Shown: positions 58,964 through 64,000 of the stretch, piece by piece | Numbering within the stretch: the first letter of the stretch is position 1 | How the letters are laid out: each line of letters begins with the position of its first letter | Translations under genes and position numbers: made by a program | Assembly (NCBI GenBank): GCA_030407005.1 | Contig: JAUDYN010000013.1 | Span: 248,001-312,000, forward strand | DNA length: 64,000 nt | From: Desarmillaria ectypa | Taxonomy: Eukaryota; Basidiomycota; Agaricomycetes; Agaricales; Physalacriaceae | Reading direction: 5' to 3' | Notes under the pieces: model-generated | Seen by the model: the letters and a program-made list of their open reading frames with translations, nothing else | Told to the model about the DNA's origin: nothing | Databases searched by the model: none

Positions 58964-60280
58964 ATGTCGATGCCTGATGCCATCTCTCACACTTCTGTAT
59001 CATCATCACCCAACGAGTCATATAACTTGGTGCACAGGACTATCCCTGTGCGTGCCTCCTCTCTTTACGCGCTCTATCTTCCCCTGCCCAGTACGCGCGC
59101 TATGACGTGTATCCGGTCAACGTACGCTGCGCCAGAGTCTAGACCAATGAGTCGGTCTGTACTACCCTCAGCACTGACTGCGAACAATAAGGTTCGGACA
59201 AAGCACTCTATCCCGCGGTTATTTCGCCCGACTTCATACATCGATAATATGTCGCCAGATTTTTCAATCTCTGTCTCCCTTTCTTCTTATCCACGAAAGA
59301 GTTCTAAAGTCTTTTCTGCCCTGTCCCCACTTATCCAGCGTCGACGGAGAAAGTCCGTCGACACATTTCACGCGGGAGTCGTGCCATCTCCTTCTTCACA
59401 GCCTTCTTCACTACCATGCTCAATCACCCCGGAGCATCGTCTCCGACAGCTCGACAAACTCCAGCGCGTCCTAGGCGAGAAGATACCGGTGGACCTCGTC
59501 TTAGGCCCTTCATCATATCCTAACAGCGTCTCTCTGCCCTCTGATTCCCCTACATCGAGCTTCAGCTCAAACGCCCGACCAGCGGATGCACTGCCCTCGC
59601 ATAACCAGGACGGCCCCAGTCACCCACGTAGAATGTCCTTTCAATCGGACACGCCACCATCGCGTGCAGTTCCAGAACCATGGCTAGCTCACGCGCCACC
59701 TTCGGATAATCCCAATCATCCTAGACGGAGGCAAAGTGTATCTTTGGCGCCGGCAAACGAGCCGTCCTCATCTCTCGGCTACCACAACCGTTCGCACTCC
59801 TCGCCAGCATTTCAGCCTACACAAGGTTCGAGACCGTCACTTTCCATCATTACCCCAAATTCTCCTAGCAACGACCACACGAGTCTAAACCCAAACCCCT
59901 CTTCCTCTGTTCACAGCCATTTAAAATCTTCTCCTACCCTGTTCTCTCCAAGATCAATCTCGCCGACCGAGTCCAGGCCATTTATATCACTCTCTCACAT
60001 AGATTCAGAACCGGTGTCAGATGCCGCTGCGTCTGACGAAGGAAATAACGCGCGTAATAATAGAACTGCACGCGAGCTTTCTTGGGACACGTTTACGCAG
60101 ACGTTCCCCCCTCCGCGTGCAGACACGCCGTTTCTCTCAAGTTGTATCACGAAGGGTGATGATGGTGGGGACGACGAAGTACATCTCGGAATTAAGAAGG
60201 AGCGCAGGCAGGGTTGGAGTGGGCAGTGGAATTGTGATGATATGAAGGAGGTTATTGAACGCCTACGGGATTTGCGATAG
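58964..60280 (+). CDS. Ser/Pro-rich disordered protein, 438 aa, function unknown
   Basis: A single long exon. The product is dominated by S, P, N and R, with basic patches such as LIQRRRRKSVDTFH and RRMSFQSDTPPSR that look like phosphorylation or nuclear-localisation sites. There is no membrane segment. Two short stretches look folded or conserved: TPEHRLRQLDKLQRVLGEKI in the middle, and the C-terminal GWSGQWNCDDMKEVIERLRD. I recall similar C-termini (GWSGxWN…DM..VI..LR.L) in uncharacterised basidiomycete proteins, which supports a real gene; that is memory, not a search. Upstream is a 'cttataaataacg' TATA-like word at 58858-58870, about 100 bp before the ATG. Its function may be regulatory. 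Confidence 0.75.
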   Translation: MSMPDAISHTSVSSSPNESYNLVHRTIPVRASSLYALYLPLPSTRAMTCIRSTYAAPESRPMSRSVLPSALTANNKVRTKHSIPRLFRPTSYIDNMSPDFSISVSLSSYPRKSSKVFSALSPLIQRRRRKSVDTFHAGVVPSPSSQPSSLPCSITPEHRLRQLDKLQRVLGEKIPVDLVLGPSSYPNSVSLPSDSPTSSFSSNARPADALPSHNQDGPSHPRRMSFQSDTPPSRAVPEPWLAHAPPSDNPNHPRRRQSVSLAPANEPSSSLGYHNRSHSSPAFQPTQGSRPSLSIITPNSPSNDHTSLNPNPSSSVHSHLKSSPTLFSPRSISPTESRPFISLSHIDSEPVSDAAASDEGNNARNNRTARELSWDTFTQTFPPPRADTPFLSSCITKGDDGGDDEVHLGIKKERRQGWSGQWNCDDMKEVIERLRDLR

Positions 60281-60914
60281 TTCGGTTGTGAAGGAAGCTT
60301 CTTTCGTTGGTGAGTTTGGTATTATCTCGTATTTCCGCGGCTATGGCATATTGATGGATTGCTAGGAGATATGCATGCCTTGTACCATCTCCTCGCCTAT
60401 GTATCACCAGAGTTGATGATATTACTTATGTGTACGCATTCCTAATATGTATCTTGCTATCTCACGCCTGTTCTCACATTAATGTATGATACTTATTGCT
60501 TAATACCTGGGCAACTGCTAATGACAATAGTTGCCTTATTCTCTGACAATGTTGCTCCGAACCTTAAATTATGCGATGCTACTGATATCCCTGGATATGA
60601 ACAGCTCACTTCCATATAAGATTTCGGTTTGCGAGAGCTGATCATATGCCCGAATAGCAATGACATAGACAGTGGTATTTACTCAACTCAGACTTGCCCT
60701 GCTGACAAGAAAGACATGGGCATAGTGTGGGTTTGAGATAAGAAAACCAAGACTTAGGATACTAAGGCTATATCAATGATACAAGAAGATGTTGAAACTA
60801 GAGGTCCAAGTTCCATGCATGTTTGTCATACTGCTTACTGATGATCCGTAAAGCCTTACATTTCAGACGGTTTTCAAGAGTACTCTGTAACAACACACAG
60901 TCAAATTGACTCGA
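60281..60914. other. intergenic between convergent genes
   Basis: About 630 bp of AT-rich DNA between the stops of the 438-aa gene and P450 2. It probably holds both 3' UTRs. No motif found. Confidence 0.4.
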
Positions 60915-62805
60915 CTATTGATATTCTCGAACGTTAGCATGTAAATGCCGACCACAAAAGGTAGGCAAGAAATGACACCGGTAAGATAAATCTTCCGAGC
61001 TGTGCATGACATTCAGCGACAAAATTGAAGGAAGGAATGGAAAAAACGGCGAACTTTGTCTCGTACATCTCCATATCAAGCTTTCGAAAAAGGTTCCCGA
61101 ACACAAGGTACAGTTCGCACCACGCAAGGCTGGGAAGACGGACATAAGACTTGATACCAATATTAATAAAAAGCTGTCATGGTACTCACTTCACGCCCAA
61201 ACATGACCGAGGACCTTTTGAGAACGGTACGAGATACTTATCCAAAGATGGTAAATCAGTTTGAATCCACCGATCAGGGTTGAAGGTCTCTGGCTGAGGA
61301 AAGATATCTTCGTTCATCAGCATGAAGTAACTCCCCACTCCTACGATAGTCTACGAGATATTCAATCCATAATTTCGTCGAGGAAAGTACAAGGCAGCCC
61401 ACCCCTGCGGGAACTGAAATCCCATCAATATCCATATCTGCGCGTAACACCCTTGGAAGGGCAACCGGTACGCCGATACTCATCCTCAACGACTCTTTTA
61501 CTACCCCTGTCTGTTGTCAAGGTTGGTGAATAAACCTAGCGATGGGAAAAGGGCAACGAGGACATACCAAATAGGGTAATTTCTCAAGAGAACTATACGA
61601 CATGGGTGATTCCTTTTCCGGCCACATAGCCTTTAGCTCTGCAACGAGCTTCGCTCGGACCGAAGGGTCGTTGAGAACATGGAAGAAACCCACGGTCATC
61701 GCATTGCCCGTGGTATCAGTCCCTGCAAAATGGAGCGATTGTGCCTAGAAGATGGGAGCCCTAAAGTCAGTTACCGACCGACAATACAACATAGATGTAC
61801 ATCATCCAACAAAGCCTTCCTCGAAAGTCTCTCTTTGTCGTCCAATAGACGATGATAAATCGTGTCATGAACAGCTTCAAGAACCCCTGGATTGGCTAAG
61901 ATCCCATCAATTTGCCTCCCGAGCACCTTTTGCAGTCGGAAGAAGCCGACTGAGTTTGGGTTCATCTTCGTCATCAGATATTCTGGGAGGTAGTATAGAA
62001 ACGCCAGGACCGGGAAGTGCCGTACAGCGGATATCGTAGCTGGAGCGGCCTCCGTTCCCAAGAGGATAGGATGAGCGAAGCCTGGGGAGTGGAGCGCGTC
62101 AAATGACTGGGCGTAGCAGTACGCGGAGATAATATCCATGGTTGTGGCTTTGAAGGCTAGGTGTAGATCGACAGGTCTACCGCGGTATTCTTCGGCAAGG
62201 ATACCCATCAGTGTATCAACCTTCCAAAAACTGTTAAGCCGGAGTCGAGTCAGAGTGTTGGAAAAGAGACATACCTTCGCCTGGATGACGTTCTCCAGTT
62301 TGAGAATCGACCGTCGTGAGAAGAGCGGGTTGAGGATATCCCGTCTCTTTTTGGCCAGAGCAGGATCGATGAATCCGAACAGGGATTCATCGACGTTGAA
62401 GCACCAGTAATAGTTCGGGTCCTTGATGACATTTGCATAGCCGGAATATATGCATAAATATGCCTCTGGAGTGCTGAAATGTAGCTTGGAACGATATCGA
62501 TGAGTCTTTTGCATTATTTCAGGTAATGGCAGGCACTAACCTCGTTGGGCGATATCCGGACCACTGGACCTACAGTACCTCAGCATCCTAGAAAAAACTA
62601 GGGTTTGAACTGCCACACCATAAATCCGATGAAGATGCTCCAACTCTTTGACGAGCATCCCATTTCGAATTGTCTCCCAATACGTTACATACCACGACGT
62701 GAGCGCAGCAATTTTGGGTCCAGGAAAACCGCCAAGGGGGTGAAACACGAGCCTGGATAGAACACGATAGATGCACCAAGTCACTGTTACAGCGAATAGA
62801 AGCAT
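60915..62805 (-). CDS. cytochrome P450 monooxygenase 2 (trichodiene-oxygenase-like)
   Basis: The start at 62805 gives an anchor (MLLFAVTVTWCIYRVLSRLV) and FHPLGGFPGPKIAALTSWYV. The next exons read YG|PVVRISPNE|LHFSTPEAY, ENVIQAK|VDTLMGILAEEY (54-nt intron) and RGRPVDLHLAFKATTMDIIS. The I-helix is AQSLHFAGTDTTGNAM; then come LEKLPYL|TGVVKESLRMS (ExxR), PAG|TIVGVGSYFMLMNEDIFP, QPETFNPDRW and the heme loop FSKGPRSCLG. It ends with NLAWCELYLVFGNLFRKLDM, EMYETN|SEDLSYRCHFLP and NVREYQ at 60915. All joins keep frame, with about eight introns. The FPGPK start and RISPNELHFSTPEAY place it with P450s of the trichodiene-oxygenase/CYP58-CYP65 kind, which often hydroxylate terpenoids or polyketides. It is not a close relative of P450 1 next door. 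The substrate is unknown. Confidence 0.92.
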
Positions 62806-62833
62806 GACTGCGGGAGGAATCTAGTATTGTCTA

Positions 62834-62842
62834 GCTTTATAG
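62834..62842 (-). promoter_or_regulatory. TATA-like element of P450 2
   Basis: Minus-strand CTATAAAGC, about 30 bp upstream of the ATG at 62805; close to consensus, short leader. Confidence 0.4.
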
Positions 62843-62849
62843 TACCCGA

Positions 62850-64000
62850 TTCAACAAATTCCTCTGAATCGCACGGTTCGCACCAAACTCCATTTGTGCT
62901 CAGATACGAGAGAAGCATCTGAAATAGAGGAAGAGGGTCGCACGAGTGGCAAATGACTGGGCGCGTGAACAGTAGTTAATAGTCAGCGAAGATAGGCAAT
63001 GATAGCCCTGGGTAGTGAGGTGACGTAATATCAGACCATTCCCCCGGCAGGGTAACCTTTCACTGCTCGATGATTGCAACGCTGCGCCAAATTTTGAGTA
63101 TTTTTACCTATAAATACGCAAAAAATATACAAAGTTTATTTTTTAAAAGAAAAAATAGTATACACATTCAGAACCTTTCTCTGTATTTGATACAATTTGC
63201 ATAAAGGAGTAAAAAACCACAAATACTTTCAGAATTTTTTAATAAAAAAAACTGAAGAAACTTTGCATATTTTCTCTGTATTCATAAGTAAAAACTAGTA
63301 GTTACCCATGCGATGCATCGGAACAATGCAGAGATTAACAATTTGTGATAGAATATATTTCGAACGGCTATCTGTTACTGAATTTCACATATGTATGAAG
63401 CGAAAATGTGTTACCGTCATCGTCATGAGTCTGACTGTGAGGTGTCTTGAAGGTAGGGTAGAATAAAGGTGTTTTGTGCCATGGACTTGACTGCAGGGCA
63501 TCGGTCACTTGAAGGTCACGTAGGACAGAGTTAACATATTCTTGATGACGTTGAGGAAAAAATATATTTATTGGCCATTATGTCGAAATATTCAGGGAGC
63601 AGCGGCGGGAGCATGTAGAACGGCATAGAAAATTTGAGAGGCCGATGAGCGTCCTAAGCGAGCACGGACCAGTGTGACGTCACGCGTGTTGTGCAATCCG
63701 TTAGCCAATGAGAATGTGTTTTTTATGTCTAGCCAGAAAAGCCCGAATATTAAGCATGAACAAATGTGGACGTAGATACTTTGATTTTCGTCCAGTGTTC
63801 GCTAGATTCGGCTCGGCTAGACTTATGTCGTTTTTGGTAATTAGCTTAAGCTGAGTGAACTTGAGTCCATAATCCCTCAACGAGTTTGAGCCTAATTATT
63901 AGAACGAGCCTGAGCCAATAGAGGTTCAGGCTCGACTTATTAAGACACTGCTCACCAACTCAATTAGCTTTAAGACGAACTGCGGCAACACTGGTGAGCC
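62850..64000. other. AT-rich gene-free right end
   Basis: No coding frame. 63100-63300 is very AT-rich, with near-mirrored words ('gcaaaaaatatacaaag…' and '…ctttgcatattttctctgtattcat'; 'tttctctgtatttg' repeated at 63176 and 63268), possibly a degraded inverted-repeat element. 63790-64000 has many 'ggctcg/gagcc' words ('gagcctgagcc', 'aggttcaggctcg') and may be an element cut by the window edge. Confidence 0.4.

Overview
The window looks like nuclear DNA of a mushroom-forming basidiomycete (Agaricomycete). Most genes are broken by short introns of about 45-60 nt with GT..AG borders, some exons are only 14-60 nt long, and the families present (Armillaria-type flavin halogenase, GH79 glycosidase, cerato-platanin, cytochrome P450s, F-box/LRR proteins, MYND relic) are typical of that group. 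Because of the introns, most proteins appear only as pieces in open reading frames; the models below were joined by eye from splice signals and reading phase. Family names come from memory of conserved motifs, not from database searches.

Layout. 1-13 kb is a metabolic block on the minus strand: a decayed F-box gene, a membrane-anchored GH79 glycosidase, then a flavin-dependent halogenase between two related 14-TM-type MFS efflux pumps. The halogenase and pumps look like the tailoring and export part of a chlorinated-metabolite cluster; no backbone synthase is visible in the window. At 13.2-13.7 kb is mitochondrial HSP10, whose first coding exon is only the ATG, with a four-unit heat-shock element upstream. 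16.9-18.0 kb carries a ten-exon gene of 198 aa built from symmetric micro-exons, followed by a decayed MYND/TPR gene and a 405-aa multi-pass membrane protein. 24.0-25.1 kb is a non-autonomous DNA transposon with TIRs of about 225 bp. 25.7-27.0 kb encodes a single-pass membrane protein with a small cysteine-rich ectodomain, also assembled from micro-exons. 27.5-29.3 kb is an F-box/LRR-like gene.

29.5-55 kb is mostly a repeat landscape. It holds one intact, intron-containing tRNA-Asp(GTC) gene at 35.1 kb, at least ten degenerate tRNA-like sequences that keep a B box, a family of diverged repeats in opposite orientation on the two sides of an HMG-box transcription factor gene (37.97-39.06 kb), tandem repeats of about 0.4 kb at 36-37 kb, and a second TIR element at 46.4-47.2 kb. 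A single-exon cerato-platanin gene (51.4-51.8 kb) lies between two direct copies of a block of more than 1 kb. The right end (55-63 kb) has two unrelated P450 genes on the minus strand around a Ser/Pro-rich 438-aa protein on the plus strand; a relic of the first P450 lies near 47.7 kb.

Most notable: the all-phase-2 micro-exon gene; the intact tRNA-Asp inside a cloud of B-box-bearing tRNA relics; inverted repeats around the HMG-box gene; direct repeats around the cerato-platanin gene; and the pump-halogenase-pump trio.
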